Source: Microcaldota archaeon
GTDB taxonomy: Archaea > Micrarchaeota > Micrarchaeia > Micrarchaeales > Micrarchaeaceae
NCBI GenBank assembly: GCA_030040895.1
Contig: JASHSJ010000030.1
Span: 1 to 64,000, forward strand
Reading direction: 5' to 3'
Length of the DNA stretch: 64,000 nt
Notes under the pieces: model-generated
What the model was told of the DNA's origin: nothing
The model's database searches: none
What the model saw: the letters and a program-made list of their open reading frames with translations, nothing else
Position numbers and translations under genes: made by a program
Part shown: piece after piece, positions 45,584 through 54,874 of the stretch
Numbering within the stretch: position 1 is the first letter of the stretch
Layout: each line of letters opens with the position of its first letter

Positions 45584-47311
45584 TCAGGTAGTCTGCTGGA
45601 AGCTCGTTATGTTGGTGGTTCCCAAAACCAGCTTCGTTGCCCCGTTTATGCTGTAGTTAAGAAGCAGATAGTACGGCGTATAGTAGCTGAAAGTATTCTG
45701 TATGTAGTATGCATTGCACGTGGTGTTAACATCCAGTGACTTTCCGGCCGCGATGGTCATATTGACAGTATAGTTTTGCTCTGAACCTGTCTGATAGCAT
45801 GATATCTGATTGAGTTGTATTGGCTTGCCCAGATAGTTGGTGATGTTGAAGGTTGCGAGCTTTGTGGTCAGGTTGAATGCGGCCACGCTGCATCCAATTG
45901 ACAGATTGGAGAGCGTGCAGCTGCTGCGATAGAGCGAATGCCAGACGTACGGGGTTCCGCTTATGTTCAGATACTGCAGGAGCGCACCTGAGCTCGAATA
46001 TGATGAAAGTACCTCGGACGAGTTGCCGAGTGAATACAGGCTCACTATATAGTTGCTGGTTATCAGCGTGGAGTTCAGCATCGCGAACGCAGAGCCGAAC
46101 GTGCCGTTCCTTGGTATGCTGACAGTTGCGCACATGACCGATGAATTGCGTATGTCGTATGTTAGTCCTGTGCACGTCAGATTATAGGTGCTGGAATACA
46201 CGTCATATCCTTTTGGCTTCTCCCTCACCGCGCTAGCGAATATTATCTTGTAGTCTGGCTGCACGAACAGGTTCATGGCCCCTACCGAGCCATTTGAATA
46301 CAGCAGTGCAGAGCCGAGATTCGTGGAATTCACGTAGTGGAAAGCGCTCTGGTATGTTGCGACATTGGAGTCTTTCTCAAGGGCAGCTGTCAGTGTGCTG
46401 TTTATGGCTGGCGTGTACGTTGACTGCATGATAGTAGCGCAATTGCGCGATGCATTCGTGCTCTGGTATTCGATGATCTTCGACCATCCGTTGCCATAGT
46501 AATAGCACATGGTTGTGCTGTTGCTGAGCTGCGCAAAAGTTACGGTATTGTTTGCAATGCTGCGGTTCTGCACGCTTATGCCAAAGCTCCTTACTATTGT
46601 GCTTATTGTGGATGGTCCATACTCTCCCTGGAGCCAGAGCACATATGCCGATGATGAATCGTTATAGCCCACGAACGCCCCGTTCGCTATGCTGGTGTAG
46701 TTCGTTAGGTCGCTCAGCATCTGGACGATTATTCTCTGGTCATTGCCGGTGAGCCTGTTGAATATCGAGAGATTGTAGTTTGTTGACAGAAATGCGGCTG
46801 TCTGTATTCCGCTAGGCTCCAGCGCAAAACTCTGCACAGTACTAACTCCCGTATTTGGTATGCTCTCATAGAGTCCCGGATTCGGGCTCTCCGGATTTAG
46901 CACTGAAACGCTAACCTGCGAATGCGCTGACTGCCTGTTCTGGATGTTTAGCAGGCTTGCCGGATCTGCCACCATGTCGAACGAATAGTTGCCCGGCGCG
47001 GTATATGTGTATGTTGCGTTGATTAGCGCAGACTGGCCAGCCCCTACCGAAACGGAGTATGTGTCAAGCTCCGTGTTGTTCAGGTACAGCACAACCGTCA
47101 TGTTGCGTATGTTGGTGTGCCCGGTGTTGGTCAGGTTGGCCTGCACAACCTGGGTTTCAAGCGGGTAGGTGCTGGAATAGGGATTAAGGTTCCTCATGCC
47201 TATCGTCACTGAATAAACGTTTGGCGTCTGCAGGTATATGTAAGCGAAAACTCCGAGGGCCACGACTATGGCGACTATCGCGTATATTATCAAAGTGTTC
47301 CTGCTTACCAA
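45584..47311 (-). CDS. Large membrane-anchored extracellular protein
   Basis: N-terminal TM; Ser/Thr/Asn-rich with CARDB-like TNTGHTNIRNMTVVLYLNNTELDTYSVSVGAGQSALINATYTY. Confidence 0.7.
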   Translation of the reverse strand: MVSRNTLIIYAIVAIVVALGVFAYIYLQTPNVYSVTIGMRNLNPYSSTYPLETQVVQANLTNTGHTNIRNMTVVLYLNNTELDTYSVSVGAGQSALINATYTYTAPGNYSFDMVADPASLLNIQNRQSAHSQVSVSVLNPESPNPGLYESIPNTGVSTVQSFALEPSGIQTAAFLSTNYNLSIFNRLTGNDQRIIVQMLSDLTNYTSIANGAFVGYNDSSSAYVLWLQGEYGPSTISTIVRSFGISVQNRSIANNTVTFAQLSNSTTMCYYYGNGWSKIIEYQSTNASRNCATIMQSTYTPAINSTLTAALEKDSNVATYQSAFHYVNSTNLGSALLYSNGSVGAMNLFVQPDYKIIFASAVREKPKGYDVYSSTYNLTCTGLTYDIRNSSVMCATVSIPRNGTFGSAFAMLNSTLITSNYIVSLYSLGNSSEVLSSYSSSGALLQYLNISGTPYVWHSLYRSSCTLSNLSIGCSVAAFNLTTKLATFNITNYLGKPIQLNQISCYQTGSEQNYTVNMTIAAGKSLDVNTTCNAYYIQNTFSYYTPYYLLLNYSINGATKLVLGTTNITSFQQTT

Positions 47312-47328
47312 TATCCCACAGTTTTACT

Positions 47329-47790
47329 TCACTTGTTCCTTAATTCTTTCATAGCAGCTATTAACTTTTCCTTTATTGGGGCTATCTCCATGCTGAAATA
47401 ATGGTTGACCCATTCTTCTTCATCGTATTCCCGGCCCACCTGCGGATGAACAAGATAGTATTTTCCCTTTGAATGGTCGACTATCTTCGCCTTGCTGAGC
47501 TGGAGCAGATGGTATCTGAGGGTTTTCTCGTTCATCGGGTCGCCCCACGCGCTGTTTATGTATTCAAGGATCTCTTCCACGTTCGGGTCCTTTTTCTGGT
47601 TGAACTGGAAGTGCAGCATGGAGTCCAGCACCGCGAGCGCGCTGAGCCTCGATTCACCGGGGTTTATGACGCCGAGCGAAAGCGCCAGCCATCTTATCAG
47701 AGATCTCCTTGTCTCCGCCACTTCCTTCGTAAATCTAAGATTCCTTATTGTTACTTCGTGCTCTATGAGGTCTGCTTCGTTGAGTTCCAT
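47329..47790 (-). CDS. Winged-helix transcriptional regulator-like protein
   Basis: NEKTLRYHLLQLSKAKIVDHSKGKYYLVHP. Confidence 0.6.
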   Translation of the reverse strand: MELNEADLIEHEVTIRNLRFTKEVAETRRSLIRWLALSLGVINPGESRLSALAVLDSMLHFQFNQKKDPNVEEILEYINSAWGDPMNEKTLRYHLLQLSKAKIVDHSKGKYYLVHPQVGREYDEEEWVNHYFSMEIAPIKEKLIAAMKELRNK

Positions 47791-47904
47791 CTATGCACCA
47801 AGATTCCTGAATCATTTCCGGACTGTAGGCGTGATACCCTTATTATTCATATTCTATAAACATGTTTTTTATATTTTATGCTGCAATCTTAGTGAGGTGC
47901 AGGA

Positions 47905-48270
47905 ATGGCCGATGCCGAGATAAGGGTTGAATTCGCGCCAAACAGGCTCAGGGCGTTCAGGAACAACGACACAATGGCGACTGTCAATGTCAAGAACAAC
48001 AGCAAGAACACGTACTGGTGCGAATGCGATATAACGGTGTCCTCGCCTCTTTCCCTTTCTCAGGATTCGCAGCTTGACGTTGGAAGGCAGCGCATAGGAA
48101 TAATAGGGCCCGGAGAGACATCCGGCAAGAGGATCAGGCTCTACACAAGGCCAAACAACTACCCCGACAACTACAAGTTCGAGATAAGGGCCTTCCTGTA
48201 CGACAAGGATGGGGCCATAGCTGAAAGAATCGAGAGCAGGGCCTCGATCATGTGCGTAAACGAACAATAA
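47905..48270 (+). CDS. Small beta-sandwich (CARDB-like) protein without signal peptide
   Basis: TMATVNVKNNSKNTYWCECDITVSSPLSLSQDSQLDVGRQRIGIIGPGETSGKRIRLY. Confidence 0.6.
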   Translation: MADAEIRVEFAPNRLRAFRNNDTMATVNVKNNSKNTYWCECDITVSSPLSLSQDSQLDVGRQRIGIIGPGETSGKRIRLYTRPNNYPDNYKFEIRAFLYDKDGAIAERIESRASIMCVNEQ

Positions 48271-48283
48271 CAATAACCTGTTT

Positions 48284-50332
48284 CTAGATTACCAGATGTA
48301 ACAGCACTGGCACGGAATACATTACCACGGAGGACGCTATCAGCAACGAGACCATGTTTATGACCTTGATCAACGGATTGAGGCCAGGTCCAGAAGTATC
48401 TTTGAACGGATCTCCAACTGTATCTCCAACCACTGCTGCCTTGTGGGTGTCGCTGCCCTTTCCTCCGAAATGTCCTTCTTCTACGTACTTCTTTGCATTG
48501 TCCCAGGCAGCTCCGCCAGTTGTCATCATGAGCGCTAGAACCAGTCCGGATATTATCGCTCCTGCTAGCAGTCCCCCAAGAGCAAGCGGCCCAAGTATGA
48601 AGCCAACGAGTATCGGTGCCCCTACTCCAAGCAGTGCCGGCGCTGCCAGCGATGATATTGCCACTCTTGTTGTTATGTCAACCGCCTTGGCATAGTCTGG
48701 CTCTGCTGTGCCCTTCATTAGCCCCTTTATGGTCGAGAATTGTCGCCTTACCTCTTCCACTATCTTTGACGCTGCGCTACCTACCGCGCGCATAGTTATT
48801 GCAGAGAAAACGTACGGTATCATGGCCCCTATGAATAATCCTGCCATGACATATGGATCCAGTATGTCAAGAGTGGTGATGCCAGCAGCGTTGGCAAACG
48901 CTGCGAACAGCGAGAGCGCAGCTAGCGCTGCCGCGCCGATAGCGAATCCTTTTGTCACTGCCTTCGTCGTGTTTCCGACTGCATCAAGAGGATCAGTTAT
49001 ATCTCTGACCTTCTTCGTCATGCCAGACATCTCAGCAATTCCTCCTGCATTATCCGTTATTGGTCCATAGCTGTCAACAGAAACTATTACTCCTGTCAAC
49101 GATAGCATTGCCATAGATGCAAGGGCTATTCCATAAAGCCCTCCTGTTGCAAACGATACGAGAACTGCTGCCACTATCACGATTATTGGATACATCGTTG
49201 CCCTCATGCCATTCGCCACCCCGTATATTATATTGGTGGCTGCTCCTGACTTCGATGCGACCGCGATCTCCTGTACTGCCTTTGTATCTTTGTTTGTGTA
49301 ATGTCCTGTTATCTCTGCAAGCAGTATTGCCACAACAACGCCTGCCAGTAGTGCTGGGAAGTATTGAAGTGCTCCTGCTCTAAGTGTGACAAGGAAGAAT
49401 CCAATCACTGCAAGAACTGCCGATACTCTTATCGTTGTGTTAAGGGAACTCCATATCTTGTCCTTCTTGTCAGTGCCAATGAAAAGAGTTCCGAGTATGC
49501 TGGCCACTATTGCAACTCCTCCGATTTCAAGTGGAAGCCATAGTGCGATTGCACTTGTAGGCATAGTATAGTAAGCAAGAAGCATTGCTGCAAGAACAGT
49601 TATGACATATGATTCGTAGAGGTCTGCTGCCATTCCGGCGCAGTCTCCAACGTTGTCTCCAACATTGTCTGCTATAACTGCCGGGTTCCTTGGATCGTCT
49701 TCTGGTATTCCCATCTCCGCCTTGCCGACCAGGTCAGCACCCACGTCCGCGCCCTTTGTGTATATTCCTCCTCCTACTCTTGCAAATAGGCTCACAAGGC
49801 TTGCGCCAAATCCAAAGCCAATCAAGCTTATCGGGTTCTGATATATTTCAAATGCGATTAGGAAGAACAGGAGAGCAAGTCCTACTACGCTCATTCCGGT
49901 TACCACTCCTCCTCTGAACGCAACATTAAGCGCATTCTTCAATCCCTTCTCAGCCGCCTTTGCCGTCCTTAGGTTTCCTCTCACTGATATCTGCATGCCA
50001 ACGTATCCGGCCAGTGCGGATCCAACAGCGCCTATAACAAATGCCACAGGTGTTGCCGCCGGCAGAACTCCAAGATATGCCGCTATTGAGAATATTATTA
50101 CTAGGATCACGCCAAATATTGCAACTGTTGTGTACTGCCTCTTTAGGAATGCATTTGCTCCCTGCTGTATTGCAGCTGCTACTTTGTTCATCTTTTCAGT
50201 TCCCTTTGGCTGGTCGAGAACGAACTTTGCGCTCCACGCTGCGTACAACAATGCCAGTATTGCCGCTCCAAAGGGGAGCAAAAATCTTAGGCTAGAAGGC
50301 ATCGCTGCCTGTAGCAATAACGATATATCCAT
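48284..50332 (-). CDS. hppA: Membrane-bound proton-translocating pyrophosphatase
   Basis: YTKGADVGADLVGKAEMGIPEDDPRNPAVIADNVGDNVGDCAGMAADLYES; GGAAWDNAKKYVE; start reset to MDISLLLQ. Confidence 0.95.
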   Translation of the reverse strand: MDISLLLQAAMPSSLRFLLPFGAAILALLYAAWSAKFVLDQPKGTEKMNKVAAAIQQGANAFLKRQYTTVAIFGVILVIIFSIAAYLGVLPAATPVAFVIGAVGSALAGYVGMQISVRGNLRTAKAAEKGLKNALNVAFRGGVVTGMSVVGLALLFFLIAFEIYQNPISLIGFGFGASLVSLFARVGGGIYTKGADVGADLVGKAEMGIPEDDPRNPAVIADNVGDNVGDCAGMAADLYESYVITVLAAMLLAYYTMPTSAIALWLPLEIGGVAIVASILGTLFIGTDKKDKIWSSLNTTIRVSAVLAVIGFFLVTLRAGALQYFPALLAGVVVAILLAEITGHYTNKDTKAVQEIAVASKSGAATNIIYGVANGMRATMYPIIVIVAAVLVSFATGGLYGIALASMAMLSLTGVIVSVDSYGPITDNAGGIAEMSGMTKKVRDITDPLDAVGNTTKAVTKGFAIGAAALAALSLFAAFANAAGITTLDILDPYVMAGLFIGAMIPYVFSAITMRAVGSAASKIVEEVRRQFSTIKGLMKGTAEPDYAKAVDITTRVAISSLAAPALLGVGAPILVGFILGPLALGGLLAGAIISGLVLALMMTTGGAAWDNAKKYVEEGHFGGKGSDTHKAAVVGDTVGDPFKDTSGPGLNPLIKVINMVSLLIASSVVMYSVPVLLHLVI

Positions 50333-50417
50333 CTGTATCCCCAAAATATAGTTTGGACAGAGTCCAATAAGCCTATAATTCAATAATATTGTTTAAATAT
50401 TTTACTTTACCAGTTTC

Positions 50418-50735
50418 TCACTTCAGCCTGCCCTGCTCCCTCAGCTTTGATATGTCGAGCATGCTGTACCTCCATACTATGTCCCCTCTTTCGTCTGTTT
50501 GCACTACCCACGGCCTGACTATGACGGCGTCGTTCTCCTTTATCCAGAACTGCCTCCTGAGCCTACCTGGTATTATGCAAAGCCTTTCTTTCTCGTCCAT
50601 GCACCTGACCACGAACTTTGTTGCGCCAACCAGCTTGACCACGCTGCCTATGACCTCTCCTGGACCTGGAAGCTTCAGCCTATACTCCACTGGAGCCCCC
50701 CTCCTCATGTCATGGTCTCGGTTAGGTCTTGGCAT
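50418..50735 (-). CDS. Translation initiation factor aIF1A
   Basis: GEVIGSVVKLVGATKFVVRCMDEKERLCIIPGRLRRQFWIKENDAVIVRPW. Confidence 0.92.
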   Translation of the reverse strand: MPRPNRDHDMRRGAPVEYRLKLPGPGEVIGSVVKLVGATKFVVRCMDEKERLCIIPGRLRRQFWIKENDAVIVRPWVVQTDERGDIVWRYSMLDISKLREQGRLK

Positions 50736-50747
50736 TTATTCACATTT

Positions 50748-51173
50748 TTAGTAGCTCTTTATCCCGTATCTGGATCCGCACGCCTCGCATATGAACATGA
50801 ACATGCCACGTCCTGCGACTTCTAGCCTTGAATCCGGCTTCTTGCACTCCTTGCATATTACATACGTATCGAAGTACTTCTTGATCCTCGGCGTTAGTTC
50901 TTCCTGCTTGAACTTCCCGTTTATGACAAGGCCGGAACTTTCCATGTTTGCGGGAACTGCCAGCTCTCTGCTAAGGTATCTTGCTATCTCATCCTGATTC
51001 CTTCTCGCCTTATCGGCTATCTGGGCCACGTTCCTTATTATCGTCTTGTTTCCCTGCGATATTGAATCAACAACCGGTATCTTGAAATCAGACACTTCTG
51101 CGGCCAGCTTCGGCATCTTCTCGAACGCCCTGTCCAGCATCTTCATGTATTCATTGTCTTCCAAAGTAGTCAC
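50748..51173 (-). CDS. Translation initiation factor aIF2 beta subunit
   Basis: NVAQIADKARRNQDEIARYLSRELAVPANMESSGLVINGKF; C-terminal CxxC...CxxC ribbon. Confidence 0.93.
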   Translation of the reverse strand: MTTLEDNEYMKMLDRAFEKMPKLAAEVSDFKIPVVDSISQGNKTIIRNVAQIADKARRNQDEIARYLSRELAVPANMESSGLVINGKFKQEELTPRIKKYFDTYVICKECKKPDSRLEVAGRGMFMFICEACGSRYGIKSY

Positions 51174-51218
51174 TCGATTTGCTATATTGTAATGGGATTT
51201 TAGGTATAAGAACCTGCG

Positions 51219-51704
51219 CTATGGCATGCGCCACGGAACGCTTGACATCTTGAGAACGTATCTGATCCTTTCAGAATTGGGCTCTATGCCAAGGCTCTTG
51301 ACTACTTTGCTTATGTTATCCTCGCTGGCCTGCTTGCCGTTTGCTATAAGATAATAGAAGGCGTAGACGTAGATAAGATGGCTCTCTATCTTCACTGACA
51401 TCAGCGCGCTTATGTAGCGCTCATCCGGCTCTATGCCTATTGATTTCACTATGCGCTTGACATTATCTGAATCTATTTCCCTTCCCGCGAAGCTCAGGAA
51501 TCCTGCTGCGTAGAGATACGGCATTATGCTCTCGTCTATCCTGCCCTTGACCTTGCTGCTGCCCATCGCGCGCACGAACTCGTTGGCCACTATCTGGGCT
51601 GATGTCTGGGCAACCGCATTTATTATGACCTTAAGAGTGCTGTACCTTATTTCCTCCCCAATGTTGTACTCTCCTATTGGGGTATCTTTTGCTTCGTCGG
51701 CCAT
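51219..51704 (-). CDS. Protein with two tandem ribosomal stalk P1/L12-type N-terminal domains
   Basis: Repeats MPYLYAAGFLSFAGREIDSDNVKRIVKSIGIEPDERYISALMSV and LIYVYAFYYLIANGKQASEDNISKVVKSLGIEPNSERIRYVLKMS. Confidence 0.65.
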   Translation of the reverse strand: MADEAKDTPIGEYNIGEEIRYSTLKVIINAVAQTSAQIVANEFVRAMGSSKVKGRIDESIMPYLYAAGFLSFAGREIDSDNVKRIVKSIGIEPDERYISALMSVKIESHLIYVYAFYYLIANGKQASEDNISKVVKSLGIEPNSERIRYVLKMSSVPWRMP

Positions 51705-51748
51705 TCCCGCACCGATGAATATTCTGTGCGCTGATTATTAAATGTTTA

Positions 51749-52045
51749 TTACCGCTGGGGGAATATCTTATCTATCGCGTCATAGTCATCCGAAGATGCC
51801 GATACTCTCCTTTGTTTGCCGCACTTTGTGCACCTGTGGATTATTATGATTTTTGTCCTGCTCCGCTCCACGCCAATTGGTTCCATCATGCCCCCGCAGC
51901 TTTCCTTTCTGTCGCCTGGATTTACATCAACGTGCATGCTCCAAAGGCATACAGAACAATGATTTGTGTAGCCGCTGCCTGCCATGATCGCGCCGCAGTG
52001 TGCGCACCTGAAATCTTCCTTCCTTTTCGAGAACAGCTTCGCCAT
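51749..52045 (-). CDS. RNHCP-domain zinc-binding protein
   Basis: FRCAHCGAIMAGSGYTNHCSVCLWSMHVDVNPGDRKESCGGMMEPIG. Confidence 0.85.
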   Translation of the reverse strand: MAKLFSKRKEDFRCAHCGAIMAGSGYTNHCSVCLWSMHVDVNPGDRKESCGGMMEPIGVERSRTKIIIIHRCTKCGKQRRVSASSDDYDAIDKIFPQR

Positions 52046-52107
52046 CGAATCCTTGCACTAGCCTTTTATATGTTCTTTATTTATTGTAACTTAAACCTGC
52101 TGGTATA

Positions 52108-53367
52108 ATGAAATATACTAGATCTCAGCAGTCGCTAGAGTATTTATCCACCTACATCTGGGCAGTATTGATCATATCAGTGGTCTTGGTATCGTTGTAC
52201 GCGCTTGGAATTCTAAATCCGCAGGGGATAACGCCCAAGGCCCTTCCCGGATCCTGCAGCGTGCAGAAGATAAGCAGCCAGGGATCCGTGAAGAGCGCAC
52301 TGACGGGCTTGTGTAATGGAGCCCTCCCTGAATTCGTGACAGTCTTTGACGGACCGTCATCTGTTACTATCCCCAATGCGGTGACCGCGTCGAAATCCGG
52401 GCAGGCAACCATAACAGGCTGGATATATTTCACCAGTTTCACATCGTCGCAAGCGCAGATACTGCTCACAAATCCGGGCTGCAGCGGGGCGTGCGGGGTT
52501 TCGCTTGCTGTTACAAATACCTTAAAACTCGGGCAGTCTGGCGGAAGCTCGATTAGCTGCTTCACGCCCCAGCTGAATATGTGGTATTACATAGCAATAA
52601 ACATCTCGAACAGCAACAACGCAATACTCTACGTGAATGGAACAAAATGGTGCACCCTGCCCGCAGCATTCCCGCCTGCAAACGGGCTGCTGCTTGGAAG
52701 ACCCTCGGCAGGCACGAACAGCATGCAGGGCTATATGTCAAATTTCCAGTTCTACAATACATCGCTCCCTCTTGCAGACATACAGATAATGTACGACAGC
52801 GGGCTGGGAGGAGTCCCGATAGATCTCAACAATCTTGTGGGCTGGTGGCCGCTCAATGGGAACTATACTGACTACAGCGGCAACGGCAACAACGGCCAGC
52901 AGGCTTCAGCCACGCAACTGAGCGGATACCCGTACGCGCAGCCCGGCTACATAAAAATAGTTGGATCTCCAGTGATACAGTCATCGTTGTCATCATCGAC
53001 ACTTACATCGCAGTCCACCACGCTGATATCACTATCGAGCAGCACCACCACTGTGCCGAACGCGTGCGGTGCGAACGGCGGATGCTTGTACGGAACCTGC
53101 GGCAGCGGCGGGGCATGTGAGATCATAAATCCAAATACCGGAAACAGCTGCGGTGTTCAATACGGATGCCTATACACAGTGTCATCAAGCACTTCAACCG
53201 GGCTGACTTCTGCTTCGACTACCATATGGTGCGGGACCATAATAGCGCCCGGATGTACTGAAGAGGGCAACGGGCAATGCCAAACTCCGGGTGATACGTG
53301 TGTAGAATCGGGAGAATGCACCCATCTCGGCAGCCCTGGCCCGAATTACGTATGTGAGCCCTCGTGA
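52108..53367 (+). CDS. LamG/concanavalin-like surface protein with pilin-like N-terminus
   Basis: N-term RSQQSLEYLSTYIWAVLIISVVLVSLYALGIL; LamG-like WYYIAINISNSNNAILYVNGTKW...LLLGRPS...MQGYMSNFQFYNTSL. Confidence 0.75.
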   Translation: MKYTRSQQSLEYLSTYIWAVLIISVVLVSLYALGILNPQGITPKALPGSCSVQKISSQGSVKSALTGLCNGALPEFVTVFDGPSSVTIPNAVTASKSGQATITGWIYFTSFTSSQAQILLTNPGCSGACGVSLAVTNTLKLGQSGGSSISCFTPQLNMWYYIAINISNSNNAILYVNGTKWCTLPAAFPPANGLLLGRPSAGTNSMQGYMSNFQFYNTSLPLADIQIMYDSGLGGVPIDLNNLVGWWPLNGNYTDYSGNGNNGQQASATQLSGYPYAQPGYIKIVGSPVIQSSLSSSTLTSQSTTLISLSSSTTTVPNACGANGGCLYGTCGSGGACEIINPNTGNSCGVQYGCLYTVSSSTSTGLTSASTTIWCGTIIAPGCTEEGNGQCQTPGDTCVESGECTHLGSPGPNYVCEPS

Positions 53368-53390
53368 GCAAAGCGATATGCTCATAACCT

Positions 53391-53398
53391 ATTTATAT
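53391..53398 (+). promoter_or_regulatory. TATA-box-like element upstream of SRP RNA
   Basis: atttatat, about 22-25 nt upstream of the inferred RNA 5' end. Confidence 0.6.
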
Positions 53399-53415
53399 GC
53401 AGAAAACCAATGCGT

Positions 53416-53678
53416 AGCGGCAGATAGGCTGGGAGCTAAGGGTTCCCTATCCGCAAATCCCTTTGGGCGGGCCAATGCTGATTGAGTCCCATGTGCGCGC
53501 TTCAAGCCTGCACGGAGGCGTAGACGCCTTGCCCTGGGCGGTAGTAGTATCTGCGAACCGGGCCAGGCCGGAAGGAGCAACCCTAAGCATGTATGATCTA
53601 TGCTCTCAGGATACAGGGCCGAGCCAATGCGCGGATCACTTGCTGCGCGAACCGGGGGCAGCATCAGCTTCTGCCACG
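53416..53678 (+). ncRNA. ffs: Signal recognition particle (7S) RNA; ends approximate
   Basis: SRP helix-8 signature gggccaggccggaaggagcaaccc (about 53560-53583); terminal pairing ggcaga (53419-53424) with tctgcc (53670-53675); upstream TATA box. Confidence 0.85.
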
Positions 53679-53691
53679 TGATTCTGTGATA

Positions 53692-54711
53692 GTGAATGAC
53701 ATTGTTTATGGAAAACACGATATAGAAGAAAAGGTATTGATAGAACTCATAGAGTCAAATGCATTCCAAAGGCTGAGGGACATAGCACAGCAGGGAGTGC
53801 CAAAGGAATACATACTGCCAACACAAGCAGCATTTTCAAGATACGACCATTCCATGGGCACCATGCTCTTGCTAAAGAGACTCGGTGCAGGACTAGAAGA
53901 GCAGGTTGCAGGACTTTTGCACGATGTATCTCATACTGCTTTCTCGCATTTGATTGACTACGTATTTGGCGGCGGCAATAAGGAGAACTACCAGGATCTG
54001 ATACATCACGAATTCTTTGGCAAAGGAACAGAATTGTCAAAAATCCTTAGCGAGAATGGATTTAACCCTGAAAGAATTTCAAATCTAGAGTCTTACGGAC
54101 TCCTCGAGCAAGAACAGCCTGAACTCTGTGCCGATAGAGTAGATTATACGATGAGATACTGGGTAACTATGAAAGAATCAGGTTTCGCGAAGAATACGTT
54201 AGAAGCACTCGCAGTAAGGGATGGAAAAATAGTTCTCAGGAGCAAAGATGCTGCACATGAATTCGCATTTAGGCATACGGTATGGCAACCCGAATGGAAG
54301 GGATGGGGAGGAACACAGTTTGACATGAGAATTAGATGGTATCTGTTTGGTGAAGCTCTTCGTATTGCGATAGATAAAGGAACGATAACGCAGCAGGACT
54401 TCATGAATACAGATTCGTATGTATTAGAAAGAGTAAAAAGAATGAAGGATCAGAAGATAGAGAAAATTTTTGGAATTTTGAAGAAACCAATAAAGTTCAA
54501 GATTGCTGAAGACGAACCGAGGCTTGTGCTATATTCAAAGTTCAGATATGTTGATCCATTGTTTATGGAAGATGGAAAACTCAAAAGACTTACTGAGGTT
54601 GACAAGGGCTTCAAGAACAATATAGAAGACCACAGAAAATTGAACAAACTTGGTATCAGGCTTGATGGCATAGAAGGCATTGACATACCAATAAATAACA
54701 ATGACTCTTAA
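53692..54711 (+). CDS. HD-domain phosphohydrolase
   Basis: FQRLRDIAQQG...RYDHSMGTMLLLKRLG...VAGLLHDVSHTAFSHLIDY. GTG start chosen at 53692 because the ORF-track start lies inside the SRP RNA. Confidence 0.88.
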   Translation: MNDIVYGKHDIEEKVLIELIESNAFQRLRDIAQQGVPKEYILPTQAAFSRYDHSMGTMLLLKRLGAGLEEQVAGLLHDVSHTAFSHLIDYVFGGGNKENYQDLIHHEFFGKGTELSKILSENGFNPERISNLESYGLLEQEQPELCADRVDYTMRYWVTMKESGFAKNTLEALAVRDGKIVLRSKDAAHEFAFRHTVWQPEWKGWGGTQFDMRIRWYLFGEALRIAIDKGTITQQDFMNTDSYVLERVKRMKDQKIEKIFGILKKPIKFKIAEDEPRLVLYSKFRYVDPLFMEDGKLKRLTEVDKGFKNNIEDHRKLNKLGIRLDGIEGIDIPINNNDS

Positions 54712-54721
54712 TCTTCCTCAT

Positions 54722-54807
54722 GCCGGGTTCGCCTAGTGGTAGGGCGGCAGCCTGCTAAGCTGTTTGGCTGGAAACGGCCTTCACGAGTTCGAATCTCGTA
54801 CCCGGCG
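54722..54807 (+). tRNA. tRNA-Ser (anticodon GCT)
   Basis: Acceptor gccgggt/acccggc; anticodon loop cTGCTaa in gcagc/gctgt arm; long variable arm; T-arm cgagttcgaatctcg. Confidence 0.92.
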
Positions 54808-54874
54808 CCTACGAATTTCAAATCCTTAATCAAAAGAAATAAATACCAATTCCTCTTCAGTTCTCAGGGATTTT

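Noticed and set aside
47905-48270. Secreted surface protein annotation for the 121-aa beta-sandwich ORF
   Set aside because: No signal peptide or TM segment visible, so kept only as a CARDB-like cytosolic candidate.
53593-53691. ORF-track N-terminal extension of the HD-domain protein
   Set aside because: Overlaps the SRP RNA helix-8 and 3' region; the residues are not protein-like and conserved homology begins near VNDIVYGKHD.
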